A DNA stretch of 64,000 nt from Daphnia pulex (Eukaryota; Arthropoda; Branchiopoda; Diplostraca; Daphniidae), in the NCBI RefSeq assembly GCF_021134715.1, contig NC_060025.1, positions 1,426,001-1,490,000 on the forward strand, in the 5' to 3' direction. The notes below the pieces were generated by a model. It saw only the letters and a list, made by a program, of their open reading frames with translations. It was not told the origin of the DNA and made no database searches. Below are positions 10,749 through 22,428 of the stretch, piece after piece. Within the stretch, counting starts at the first letter, position 1. Each line of letters opens with the position of its first letter. A program made the translations under genes and the position numbers.

Positions 10749-13700
10749 TAAGTTTCGTTCAATTGTATTGTATCTATAGTTTGTCGCTGAACGTTGAAGC
10801 GACCTAACAATAACTAATCAACGAGCTTCCTATTCCCGGTTTTCTACACCAATAACTTCACTAACCAAAAATGACAGATTTATGCTTGACCTATCCTTAA
10901 CCCATTCCGCGCATTGCATTTTCCATTTCTATTCCTAAAGGCTGTTTTGATCATCGTGAGTTGGCGAATACAAAATAGGACAAAAGACGATTAAAAAAAA
11001 ATGAGAAATGACCAACCTTGAATGCTGGAGTCTCGCCAGTTTTCTGAATGTCTGGGCAATCGTTCAAGTCAGCAAAAGGCGCAAAAATGATTCGCAGCGC
11101 TTGGATAACAAAACTAAAAAAACAGCTGCTGAGCTCCATCCAAAACCGGATACTAGAAAGAAAAAGAAAACGGAAAATAAATAACAATTTATGGTTGCCA
11201 AATCGTCTTCACTTAAAAGAACGTAAAAGAGAAATAGTTTTGAAGAAAGAACAAATACGTAGCTAAATATAACAAAGAAACTAAAATGTGTGGTTTAGCT
11301 TGATTAAATCCCAGTGGTGAATGCCGTTTCGCACAAAACAACATCAAAGAGGCTGTCCCATTCCGCTGGGGCAGTCGGAGGAAAAGTTGATTTATTATGG
11401 CACTTTAATACATGCCGAAATTGGCGACTTGTTGATTGTCTCTCTCCACGTCTCTGTTGGTTACGAAAAACAATAGGACATCAAAAGCCATGCACAATAC
11501 TCGTCGACAAGTTAATCTTCCAATCCGTCGTAAATGCCACTAGAGATTTCAGCTACTTTCTCAGAAATCCTTTGAATCCAGCCGTTAGCTAGTCTATGCC
11601 ACCTGACGTAGAAATAACCTAACCTGAGACTTTATAAAGGTAAGGATGGAAATTTCGTTAATTGATAAGGCTAATGCAGCCAATTATTAAAGACAAATAG
11701 CCTCCATTGACATTACAGAGTTGCGAACATTCGATTTGGTCACCAGCAACTTGTTTACGTGAAAATACGGAGAATTCTCTGGTTATCTATAATAACACAG
11801 AAATCAACGTTTTCCAAGACAAACAATAGTTCCTCAACTAAAAAAGTTTGGGTGATGGTAACACCAGGATTAGCTGATACAATTAGAAGATGCAACCAAA
11901 ATTTAAAAAAGAACCAAATGGTTTCCGTTCCGAGATAAAAAGATAAATAAAGTCACTGTTAAACCAATTTAACTTGTTCTCACTATGAGGAAAAAACCAT
12001 AAAACTTTAATAGCGTGTCGGTACCAGCAAATTTATCCGTGCCATTACAAAAACCGCAAAGGAAAAACAGCGGGTAAACTTCAGTTGTAAACTTCGTTCA
12101 ACCAAAGTATCCAACAGAAATGAGTCAACTAATTCAAATAAACGTTTCACTTTCCTCTTAATTCGAATTGATCAGAAACAAAAAAAACCGTTGGTGTTTT
12201 GTAAATCTTAACAACGTAATAAAACGCCGTTGTTGAATTTAAAAAAAAAAACGTGCGCATCGGGTGCGCATATGAAAAATTTACCGATAAAAAATAAACA
12301 ACAAATAGAACATTATTCAGTCGAACAAATACACCACTAGTTAATTACCTACATTTTTAGGGGTATTATTATTAGTTGCGCTGGACGGAACAGTTCCGCT
12401 TCAACCATTTTATCTGTTACTTAAAAATTAAATGGTCGGTCATTCACATCACCTTTATCACCCGTGTGTGATAGAAATCGACCACAAAATGATGGCCATT
12501 AAAAATAGTGCATTATCCTAGTCAAATGAAGATGCTGCGCCTCGCAGTAATCCCCAGTATTGCTTGCCGAGCAGGTGTACAAGTAAAATCAAAATGTTTC
12601 TGAATAAATTTGAAGTCGGATTTTGATCAAAGGAATTTTTCCCACGACACACGCTTGGATAAACACAATAAGGAAAAAGAAGAAAAAAAACCTATGCGTA
12701 CCATCATCTTTTGAAGTCATCTCGATTTACGTGCCTCATGTCGAAACCAACAAAATCCCTGACTCTCGTTAATCGCTTCGGCGACATTTCTAATCAGCCG
12801 ACAGATAAAGAACTGTACCACACACAAAGCCCCCCAAAAAGAAAAATAATTGTATCGACAGGTGAAGCGACTTTAGTTTAATGCGGGGCCTGTTTTAAAA
12901 GCGACAATCGCGTTTTAAAAGCGACATGCAACAAAATATCCGGATTTCTCAGACGGAATTTCCCACCGACTCCGCTGAGATTACATTAGCAACCTCTAGA
13001 GACAATGTTCTCTTTTTTAAAAAGATTGATTCGGCAAGATAGACGTAAGAAAACTGCGCGCATAAATAAATCCATATTCAAGGTCTGTAAAGATAAGAAA
13101 AAAAAATATTCAAGGATCGTCATAAAAAGAATTAGCGATTGAATTGCAAATTTCAATGTGTACTTGAAAACATCTAAAAAAAAAATTAAAAGGGAAAAAG
13201 TAAAAGCTGACGGGAAATGACGTGTCCAAAAAAAACACTTTGACCTATTCCTTTTGATTTCTAACTGTTGATCCACCGGGAGAAGTTGCGCATAGCCCTT
13301 GGCTTTTGAAGCTTTCCAACCGGTACATCCAACAATTGCACGCGGTGTACAGCCAAAATACGATAATGTTACCGTGCATCGTCATCCTTGAATGAATAGT
13401 CTCTCTGGCTTTTTGGCGGTCAACCAACAATACTTTTAGAAATTTCGACATCTTTTTGTACGTGCAATACACCACAATAGAACCGGAGTCGATGACAAAT
13501 CAAACGCCCTCGACTGTGCGGCAATAACTACCAGCCGATCCAACGTGAATTCAAACTCAATTTTTAAAAAAAAGGTAAAATCTCAGCTTTAGGAAAGTGT
13601 ACAGGTGAGAGCACAGGGTTCGTCACCCAGCCACCCAAACTAAAAAGAAAAAATTAGAAGAAAAGATAAGAAAACCCCCCAAAAATAGGCCATTAAGTTG

Positions 13701-14088
13701 AAGGTTACACCCAATAGGAGGCGAGGGGGAAAAGAAAAAAACGAGCGACTACTTCTTCTTCTACGACTCTTCCTCGGCCCCAATCCCCCCCCCCTCTTCT
13801 TCATACATCCTCCTGGCCGCCTGCCCACTACTACCAGCGCATAGTGAGACTGCTGTTCAATATTTTCTCGACTGCCAAAGAGAAAGTCAGCACAGTCGCT
13901 ATCCAGTTGTTCTACTGCAAAGAATGCACTCTCTCCATCGTCGCAGTCGTTGTTGCATCTAATTGCGGGATTATTATCATCGACTGGTGGCTCTAGATAC
14001 TTTTGTGTTGGGCAGGGGGTTTCTCTCTTAGCAGTTGTAGTTTTGTTTTTGTTTGAAATTCGCCCAGTTCACCTGTTAGCTATCCGCC
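10749..14088. other. Intergenic, 3.3 kb
   Basis: No convincing gene. A 92-codon plus-strand frame at 11,314-11,592 and short frames at 10,951-11,266 lack family motifs and splice context. Positions 13,640-13,830 form a pyrimidine/purine-skewed stretch just upstream of the galactosyltransferase gene, probably part of its promoter or leader. Confidence 0.5.
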
Positions 14089-15995
14089 ATGCCCCGTGCT
14101 GTTGCGTTTGGACGGATTTCTTTCTCGGCAATTCTGGTCGCTGTCATCTTTGTTTCCTGTTTAGTTTGCTTTCTACTTCAAGACGCTTTCGTTTACACCC
14201 AGCCACACCACCGAATGTCAGTCTCGCCAAATTATTCAATTGTTTTATTTGATTTTTGAAAAATGGTTGAAACTAATTCTGATTGTGATTGGAAAATATG
14301 CGCAGTTTTCGGCTGAGCAATAGCCTTGTGGCGGATGCAACAGAGTTGGACGCTGCTACTATTCCAGTTGAGAAAGTGGTGGCGACAACCAAAACAGACC
14401 AGATAGTTTCGTCGTCAAACAGCCTAATCGCAGGTGAGCTATACACGTGCACACTCTAGTTTTGATAACAGGTTTTCTTTTTTCCTATTCTAAAATTCGA
14501 AACAAGAAGACAAAATACTATGAAATCTAACTTTATTTTCCCCTGTTTGTCTAGATAATCGGGTTGGCGGAGCCGATCTGTTCCATAAAGTGCGTATCTT
14601 GTGCTGGATCTTGACGACACCTGAAAACCACCAAAAAAGAGCCATGGCAGTCAAAAATACCTGGGGGAAACGTTGCAACGTTTTACTCTTCATGAGCTCA
14701 GAAGATGGTATAAAATTAAAAAAACAACAAAGACCAAATTCAAATAACAATTTCCCATTCAAGATCCTAGTCTACCGTCCATCAAATTGCCTGTAATCGA
14801 AGGGCGGAATCAACTTTGGGGTAAGACCAGAGAGGCCTTCCGCCACATATGGAACAACTACAAGGATCAAGCGGATTGGTTCTTCAAAGCTGACGACGAC
14901 ACGTATGAAATTCGACCTACGTATTTGTTCCCTAAAACATATTCTCATTCCTCCAGTTATTTTCTTGGAATTTCAACCGGTCATTCAACTACTCCAAACA
15001 GGTATGCCATTCTGGAAAATTTGCGATATTTCTTGTCGTCTTACAACACGTCAAAGCCTTTATGGTTCGGCCATAAATTCAAGACCATCGTCAAGCAAGG
15101 TTATTTCAGCGGTGGCGCAGGTATAATATTCCCACAAAAATTTAGAAAACGATTGGGCGCTCATTTTCAAATTTAAATAGGATACGTCCTGAGTAAAGAA
15201 GCTACTAGAAGGTTCGTCGAAGAAGGGTATGAAAAACTTTCCAGTATTTTTTTACATGTTAAACCAATCCAATCACTTTCCCTTTTTTTTCTCTTTTATA
15301 GCTACTACAACATATTACTGTGCCGGCACGATCACGAAGGAGCCGAAGATGCAGAAATGGGTATGCGGTGTACAACATTTTTATGTCTGAATATCAAATT
15401 GACAAAATCTCTGTTGCTGTCACACAGGGAAATGTATGAGTCGACTCAACGTTTCGGCCATGGACACCAGAGACTCCCAAGGTAGAGGCAGATTTTTCCC
15501 ATTCTTCCCTGAGCAGCACATCTTTCCTGGGAAAGTAACCAAAGACTATTGGTACTGGCAAGCCATTTACTACCCCGCCAAAGAGGTATAATAATATAAA
15601 ACCTCCATTGTTGTACTCGTATCATAACGTTTGCAACCATTTAGGGACTGGAATGTTGTTCAGACAGTGCAATCTCTTTTCACTACGTCAAACCTGAGCA
15701 AATGTTTCTCCTGGAATATCTGATTTATCGGCTCAGGCCGTTCGGATTGGGGGCGGAAGACCGGCCTGCCACTGCAGAACCACCGCCGGATTTAGATCTG
15801 ACTGCGATGCCTTGGTTTGTTACAGAGAAACAATTGGAGGGCAATTCAGCAGCTGGTGGTAACATGATGGAATCTACCACCATCAGCTCTACCACTACCG
15901 TGAAGACCAATCGATACACGATGAAAAATTACACGGAGCGATTAAACGAACTCATCAAACAAACTGAAAGAGCCAGAAAGTTAAAGATAACGTAA
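14089..15995 (+). CDS. C1GALT1: Core 1 beta-1,3-galactosyltransferase (T-synthase)
   Basis: This enzyme adds galactose from UDP-Gal to GalNAc-Ser/Thr in the Golgi, forming the core 1 O-glycan. Nine exons join in phase: 14,089-14,216, 14,306-14,433, 14,555-14,707, 14,764-14,902, 15,002-15,120, 15,181-15,226, 15,302-15,360, 15,428-15,585 and 15,645-15,995. They give 426 residues, close to other invertebrate members. Residues about 10-31 form the type II signal anchor ([20 protein letters not shown]). A Ser/Thr-rich stem follows. The catalytic part begins at [15 protein letters not shown] and contains KNTWGKRC, the metal-binding DDD in FKADDDTY (about residue 180), [12 protein letters not shown] and a CCSD motif with FHYVKPEQM. 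The last exon extends past the family core with a Thr-rich, basic tail. The first exon uses a GTCAGT donor, chosen because it alone restores phase. One paralogue of the C1GALT family rather than the strict orthologue is possible. Confidence 0.9.
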
Positions 15996-16035
15996 TCAAC
16001 ACATCCTATTTTCATACGATTCGTCACACACTTTA

Positions 16036-16041
16036 AATAAA
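16036..16041 (+). terminator. Polyadenylation signal AATAAA of C1GALT1
   Basis: AATAAA lies about 40 bases after the C1GALT1 stop codon. Confidence 0.5.
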
Positions 16042-16683
16042 TATCTCTGTTGCCCGTGATAATACATTTTTACCGAATGTCCCGTTTTCATTCGACTGAT
16101 TTCAAAATGCTGTCATTCGAGAAAATAGTTTGGTTCCGTTATTTACGTTGACATTTAAGAGTTATTTGCAAGTTGAGCGACCCACTTGCGATCAAGAAAA
16201 CGAGAAGTCAAATTGACCTTTCAATAATAACGGATGGTGTGACAGTCAAGGTAGTTAGCCTAGTGCTACTCAATTCCTTGTAAGGAAATCAAGGAATTTG
16301 GAAACATTGAAATCTGCCCTTATTTCACAACGGTTGGAAATTCTAGCTGCAACAATTAAGGGTTCCTATATGTCCACATATCGACAAAGAATGTTGCAAA
16401 TCAAAAGGTATGGCAGCACTTGGCAGCCTCAGGGAAAAAAAAATTAGTTGGAAAAATCCACAAAAAACCTGACGTCTAGCTACATGTTGCAGTATTTGGT
16501 TTGTTGCTTTACTATTATTGGCTTACATCTTATTAAATAGGTGATAAAAAGTGCAAGGCTGCTAATAAGACAACAGACATCAATTGAATCTCTGTGTCAC
16601 TCAACTGCACACAAGAAACAACTTTCCAAAATCTTTGGTACGAAACCATGCTACATTAAACACATATTTTGAAGATTACATAC

Positions 16684-16810
16684 CTGAGATAGTTGTTAGA
16701 CTTGTCACGTTTTGTTAGTGCTGCTACAGAATCCAACATCTCGTCCCAATCCTCCATACGCCATGATTCTTCTTCCCAAATTCGACAGTAAAGTAGCATC
16801 TGCATTTTGC
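16684..16810 (-). CDS. Isolated candidate coding exon
   Basis: A 127-base exon is bounded by a tctatag acceptor and a cag/gtatgt donor. It is open in only one frame, which reads LLYCRIWEEESWRMEDWDEM and then LDSVAALTKRDKSNNYL. The Trp/Glu-rich composition looks like protein rather than chance. The next plausible acceptor downstream, near 16,608, gives a stop at once in the matching phase. No matching upstream exon with an ATG was found. It could be part of an unrecognised small gene or a remnant. Confidence 0.25.
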
Positions 16811-18183
16811 CTATAGAATTCCAAAACACCGTTGTTAGACTAATTGGTGAAACTAGGTAAATTAACTAAACCTATACATACAGAGCTTTTTTTAAATTTT
16901 CTTGTTGAATTTGCTTTGTCAGCTTTGTCACAAAGACATGACAAAGATTGCTTGTCGTTTATTGTCGAACATCGTCGAATACACAGCTGAACATTTTACA
17001 CGTGTCTGCTTGGGACAGACGATTAATTCGTTTTCAAATGGCGGGAACGTACGCAAGGTTGCAATAACGAGTTAAATCACCACAAAATTGAATATTTCAA
17101 TATTCTCTCTCGTAACTACGTAAAATGACAGTACAAAAAATAACATGCCAGAATAAATAATGAGGCATTAAGGCGAAACCGAAATCACGTATGCGAGTCT
17201 CGAGTTCACAAAGTACGGCGATGGAATATTGCGTGAGTCGATAAATTGTTTTGTTTGTTCTACCCTTTTACCTGCTATTTGTCTCCGTCATTCCTTTTTG
17301 GAAATAGAACCGTAAATAGCCAGAAAACGTATAAACAACGCAGAAACCGCGGACAATCGGTACAACGGACGATTTATAACCAGGTCAGCTCAACGAGGAT
17401 TTGTTTTTGTCCGAATCTTCTTTTTGCTTGGCACCTGCCGCGTTTCTATGCGGGTAATAGGATACTAGAGATAAATCATTCGCGGTTGTTGGAATCCATG
17501 TTACTTTCTGTTGATTATAGCAATCATTTTTAAAACAAAATGGAAACTGCGAATATGCTTTTCAAATGTACCGGGTCTTTTATCATCTTCTTGATGAAGA
17601 CCATTGTGTAACCAAGACGATGAATGCGCAATTATACAAAAGAGGAAAATATAAAGGCGAGGGTTTCTCTTTACTGTTTTTAATAACAAATTTATTTGAA
17701 GAAAAAGTTAAGAAGATATCAGAGTCATGGTGATAATTATTAAGAAAACATGACCTGTTTCCATGAATTAATAAAAATTTATGTGGAAAACCAACTGATT
17801 ACGATACACTTAATAATTTCGATTTAAAATAAATTATGTTGCATAACTGCCGATAATATGCGCAGTAAATTTGTGCAACGTGAAATACCGGATGCGCTCT
17901 AAAGCGATACCAAATTCCGCGTGATTTGACTTTTTTAGTGAAATTACTTTTAAAACATTTCTGCTTGGTTTTCAAAAACACGCGTATTGATTTCAAAACA
18001 TAAAATTTTGGCCTCAATTTCAATTGGCCCGCCTTTGAAATGATGACACCATATTTTAAATTCCCTAAATAGATTCTAGTCACGAATTATTTATGAAGAT
18101 GTTACATTTTTAGATTTCGGAAAATGTCGACTAAGGGAGAGCACACGTCCATCCTTTTGCTGATGTTACAAGCCGAGTGACTG
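16811..18183. other. Intergenic, 5' flank of globin gene A
   Basis: AT-rich, with no supported gene. Short frames at 17,246-17,533 and 17,799-18,083 lack motifs and splice context. Candidate hypoxia elements are listed separately. Confidence 0.45.
17919..18148. promoter_or_regulatory. Candidate hypoxia-response cores (RCGTG) upstream of globin A
   Basis: GCGTG at 17,919-17,923, its complement CACGC at 17,979-17,983 and CACGT at 18,144-18,148 lie 40-270 bases before the TATA box. Daphnia hemoglobin genes are known to be induced by HIF through such sites. The core is short and occurs often by chance, so this is only a suggestion. Confidence 0.25.
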
Positions 18184-18190
18184 TATAAAA
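18184..18190 (+). promoter_or_regulatory. TATA box of globin gene A
   Basis: TATAAAA is followed about 25 bases later by an initiator-like atcag (18,206-18,210). The ATG is at 18,293, giving a leader of about 80 bases. Confidence 0.6.
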
Positions 18191-18292
18191 CGAGCGACTA
18201 ACTCCATCAGGACATCGAGTAGATAATTGGCTACCTAACGGTTGATTTGCATAGTACAGTTTCCAAATATCTCCTAGACACTAATTTAAAAA

Positions 18293-19177
18293 ATGAGTTG
18301 GTTAATTCTAGTTTTCTGCTCTATTCTATCTCTGTCAGCCGGACAGAGTCCTTTCAACGAAGGAATTGCGGTAAGTTTTCAGTTTTCAAATTTTATTAAT
18401 TGAATTTGTGCAATCAACGCTCGTTCTTTTTATTTAAAAAAAAGGGCGGAATGGAATCCCGACACGGCGATTCAACGATGAGAGGCAGTGGCCCATTCGT
18501 AACGACTACTACCGTGACAACGATCCTCGACTTCAATCCCGCTGGAATGTCCAGGTCTATGCGTTCACCCTCTTCCACCAGTGAAAGGAGCTACTACTAC
18601 GGCGATAAGAAATACGGAAGCTTTAGTCAAAAGGACGTCGATGTCATCGTCAACACTTGGAACACTCTGAAGAGACGTGGTGACTTCGCCCCCAAAGTTT
18701 TTATTAGGTAAAATTATTTTACGTTATATAATTCCAAAAATAATTTTGAATGAAATTTTACTCGTTGCAGATATTTCAAAGCGAAACCAGAGTCGCAGAA
18801 ACTGTTTCCAGCCTTCGCCAATGTTCCCATTACGGAGCTACCCACCAATCACGAATTCCTGAATTCGGCCTATACCTGCATCACGAGTCTCAATTACCTC
18901 ATTCCTTATTTGAAGTTCGATCACCCTGAAAGATGCCCTGCCTTCCCCAAACACTTGAAGGACAAGTACAACGCCGTCGACCTCAAGGTAATGGTGACGA
19001 TCAAAATTAAAAAAATTTAAAATCGAAACTTATTTGGCAATAATTTGTTTACTTAAGAAACTGGGATCCATCTGGATGACAGCTATGCAAGAGGAGATGG
19101 GCAACGCCTTCACCAACGACGTGCGTGATGTCTGGAAGAAAGCCGTCATGGCCGTCATCGAATACGCCTCTAAATAA
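18293..19177 (+). CDS. Secreted single-domain globin A
   Basis: Four exons (18,293-18,370, 18,445-18,707, 18,771-18,987 and 19,058-19,177) give 225 residues. Residues 1-17 are a signal peptide (LILVFCSILSLSAG). The N-terminal extension contains a Thr-rich segment (GPFVTTTTVTTILDF), like the pre-A segment of Daphnia hemoglobins, then a Ser/Tyr-rich stretch. The globin fold starts at FSQKDVDVIVNTW, and the CD corner is LFPAFANVP. Aligning the arthropod pattern F-x-x-H(E7) to FLNSAYTC puts serine at distal E7. The histidine 29 residues later, in FPKHLKDKY, is then proximal F8, the usual spacing. There is one domain only, while classical Daphnia hemoglobin has two. The introns fall at typical globin places (within helix B and helix G) plus one after the signal peptide. 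It is paralogous to the inverted gene at 20,081-21,053. Extracellular oxygen or ligand binding is likely. Confidence 0.85.
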
Positions 19178-19257
19178 AATGACAATTAATGTGGTTAAAA
19201 AAGGATTTAATTCGACAATATTGCTAATATAGTGGAAATAGAAAATATTATGACATC

Positions 19258-19263
19258 AATAAA
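19258..19263 (+). terminator. Polyadenylation signal AATAAA of globin A
   Basis: AATAAA lies about 80 bases after the stop codon of globin A. Confidence 0.5.
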
Positions 19264-20080
19264 AAAGTAAATCAAAACTAATAATCTCGTATTGGCAAAG
19301 AAATCTAATTCAATTCTCACATATCGTCAGAAACTTTTCTGCGTAATTACAAATTTACAACCAGCAGAAGTTTTATAAGCCCTTCCATAAATAATAATAG
19401 CCACTCTACAGTTAAAGAGAAAGGTTATTGCTAGAATGGAAATTGTCCTGCTCAAATTGTTTTATCAATAATTTGAATCTGAGAATGTTTGCATTCCTAG
19501 CTGTCACACAATCCTCTACACTCAATTATTGGCATGCTTCACAACTAATCAAAAGATGCAATATTCCGAAAACTAACCCGTTACCAATAAACTTGATCAA
19601 ATTACAATATCACGAAATTTTACGTAACCTGAGAAATGGCTGAAGAGACACTGACAAAAACAAAATCACGAACTGTGGTGAGACTCAATGTCAAATGATT
19701 AAACACAAACCGCAATCACGAGATTTTTGACAGCAATAGACGTTAGACAATGGCTGGGAAAAGCACACAACTGTTCAAGCTAACCTTCAAATTAAAGAGC
19801 GACCAGCCTTGACACGACTAGTCTCGCACGTGTCTGGATTGAAAGACAAAGGCCTTGAAATCCAACCAGCTGTTTTTCACATCCGCAAGTCGTGAAAATC
19901 AATTCAATGTAAAAATAAATGCGTAGCTATTTTGCGTGGAATATTGTATTGACTAAAAGCTTGGTTATAATATTACAAATAAAATAGATAAAACAGCTTG
20001 TACAGTAGCTGTGAAAAAGCGCCCCCTAAATAACACCCCGAAATGAAATACAATTAATCGTTTAACAAATATAAATTCGC
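19264..20080. other. Spacer between convergent globin genes
   Basis: About 0.8 kb of AT-rich sequence holding both 3' ends. No gene or repeat recognised. Confidence 0.5.
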
Positions 20081-21053
20081 TTATGGGGTTGAAGCGTAAT
20101 CGGTAAAAGCGGACAAGGCCTTCTTCCAGACATCGCGGACTTCGTTGGAGTAAGCGTTGCCCATCTCTTCTTGCATGGCCGCCATCCAGATGGGTACGAA
20201 CCTCTGTTTTTAAAAACAATAAAGATGTGCGTCAGAAAATAAACCGTAATTCTTGTTCAATTTTGTAAATTAAAACCCTTACCTTGAGATCAACGACGCT
20301 GTATTTATTCTTGAGATCGGTTAGGGCGGGGCATCGCTCCGGATGCTGGAATCTGAGATGAGGAAGGATGAATTCCAGACTGGACACACAAGAATAAGCA
20401 GCGTTCAGGAAATCGTGATTATTTGGCAAATCCGTAATGGACACGTTGGCGAATTCCGAGAAGAGCTTCTGAGCTTCGGGTTTGGCTTTGAAATATCTGC
20501 GCAATTGAATTGGTTAAGATTGATTTACGTAATTGATTTAAAATAATAATTAAAACAAAAAATACCTCATGAACACTTTGGGGGCGAAATCGCTGCGCTT
20601 CTTGAGAATATGCCAGCTATTCACAAGGACGCTGATATCGTTTTCGCTCAGGATATTCATTAATGGGCTAGTTCCGCTGCTTCCTTCCGGAAATTTATTC
20701 TTTTCACCTCCTCCGTAGCCGCCACTGTAAGGGTAAGAAGACCTCTCGCCGCTGCTTCCGCCGCTGCTCGGATTGCTGGACGAGTGGAAAGTTTTCGTCA
20801 TTCCGGTGCTCAAGTCTAGAACTGTCGTCACGGTAGTTGTCGTTACAAACGGACCTCCGCTGCCGCTCATTCCTCCTCCACGATACAACGATCCGGAACC
20901 TATTCCACCCTTTTAAAACACAATAATTAACAATTAAATCTTTTGAAATAGTTGAAGAAAGAAAAAGAATTTTACCGAGAATCGATCGTTGTATGGACTC
21001 TGTCCGACGGCCAGAGAGAGAAGAGCACAGAGAGCCAAAATCAACCGTGTCAT
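20081..21053 (-). CDS. Secreted single-domain globin B, proximal His apparently missing
   Basis: Four exons (20,976-21,053, 20,566-20,909, 20,283-20,496 and 20,081-20,203) give 252 residues. Exon layout and phases match globin A, and the first exon is again 78 bases. A signal peptide (LILALCALLSLAVG) is followed by a Gly/Ser-rich extension with GPFVTTTTVTTVLDLSTG. The globin part runs from LSENDISVLVNSW through LFSEFANVSITDLP to the C terminus. Compared with globin A, exon 3 is one codon shorter: ALTDLKNKY replaces AFPKHLKDKY. The histidine that serves as F8 in globin A is therefore absent. The E7 position in FLNAAYSC is alanine. The shared HPERCPA motif keeps a histidine, but ten residues before the F8 site. 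Heme binding may be altered or lost, and a structural or signalling role is possible. The reading frame is otherwise clean, so it is not an obvious pseudogene. Confidence 0.82.
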
Positions 21054-21132
21054 TTTCGGGAGATTGGAAAATTGTTCGACGCAAATCAGTCAAGATTTTA
21101 CTCGGATGCCTTTAATGATTTAAAACTCGCCG

Positions 21133-21140
21133 TTTATATA
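21133..21140 (-). promoter_or_regulatory. TATA box of globin gene B
   Basis: TATATAAA on the minus strand lies 80 bases upstream of the ATG at 21,053, mirroring the spacing seen in gene A. Confidence 0.55.
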
Positions 21141-21605
21141 GTCGGTTGTTAATGTTGACTTCAGCAAAATGGATCTGTTTAACTTGTGTCAACAATTTTA
21201 CAAACCTAAAAATGGGCAATCTTTTTAAAAAAACAAAAATTGCTGGTCACCACTTCTATTTGTGAAATGCATCGATACTATGTTTGGGATGTTTTGCTTG
21301 CAGTTTTCTTTTTTAAAAAATAAAAATCCGAGCAATAAATAACTAAAACAAAAATTTAGGTCATCCGAGTGCGTTGATCGGCAAAAGATAACACCCATCC
21401 GGTACATACATGCCATTTCAATGCGGAAAATAAATCAAAGTCATCTAAAAATAGCGTCTCGAATTGCATCGCCAAAAGTTTCTTTTATGGACGAGCGTTT
21501 TCTGCTCAGTCATGCCAACTCGCTGCCATTTCAATCTCTAACCGAATCCAACAATCGATTGTTGTCAAATAGTACCATTAATTAACAAAAGGGAAAGTTG
21601 ATTAA

Positions 21606-21703
21606 ACGTGGATTACCTTGTGATAGTACGTAACCTTATCACAAAACCGCACACGGTAGTCGAATGTCACAACGATATTACCTTATCAGCTGATTCATCA
21701 CGC
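21606..21703. promoter_or_regulatory. Candidate hypoxia-response cores upstream of globin B
   Basis: ACGTG at 21,606-21,610 and CACGC (complement GCGTG) at 21,699-21,703 match the RCGTG core about 470-570 bases before the TATA box. This is weak evidence by itself. Confidence 0.2.
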
Positions 21704-22428
21704 AATGTTGTTTCGGGACAGCGGTGATAATAAAAACGATCGTAAAAATGAATAGCCGTTATGACTCAATGTTGAGAAAGTAAACATCGAGCCTTGTTTT
21801 CGAAACTAATGCAGGTACACTAAACATGTTTTCGTCTCAAGTCCATCGTTATTTCAAGAAATTGTATACAGTGCATGTTGAGAGCCATCGCAAGCATCAC
21901 ATTCATAATAATATAAATGGGTGCAACACAAACAAAAAAAAAAAGATTTTGGAAGCATGGCCATTGCATCAATATTTAGCACTGATGTTAAAAAATAATT
22001 ACACACGTCACACAATTCGCCCCCAACATACCATAACCGCACGTACACAAAGATATTGTTCATTAAACTGAGTAGTGGGAGTAGCTTATAGTCAGATGTG
22101 ATATCCTGCAGCAAAAAGTTGAAAAGGGAAACTGAACACTTGTTTGGACGATCAAGATATATTTTTATTATAAAGGACAAGACTGTGTTTACCAAAAAAA
22201 AGGAAGGGATTGGACAGAACAGAATTTTCAAAAACCTATTTGTTAGTCCGGGCGGTCAAGGTAAATGGTCAACCAACATGATACAGGCTCTTTTGCTCTG
22301 TTTCAACTGATGGGGTATCTCACATCAGTTACTGTTTTTTTTTTGTGTTTTTTGTTTTATGCATTACCGAATAATTATTTTTGTAAAAAATCGCAGGGGA
22401 TATATCAACGATCAACATTTCGCGTTTC
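21704..22428. other. Intergenic between globin B and PP4 catalytic subunit
   Basis: No gene recognised. It includes the 3' flank of the PP4 gene. Confidence 0.45.

Noticed and set aside
11314-11592. 92-codon plus-strand frame between the C1q-type gene and C1GALT1
   Set aside because: No signal peptide, domain or splice partner, and composition like the surrounding non-coding sequence.
13950-14252. 100-codon frame overlapping the C1GALT1 start
   Set aside because: It overlaps the C1GALT1 first exon in another frame. The C1GALT1 frame has the signal anchor and joins in phase to the rest.
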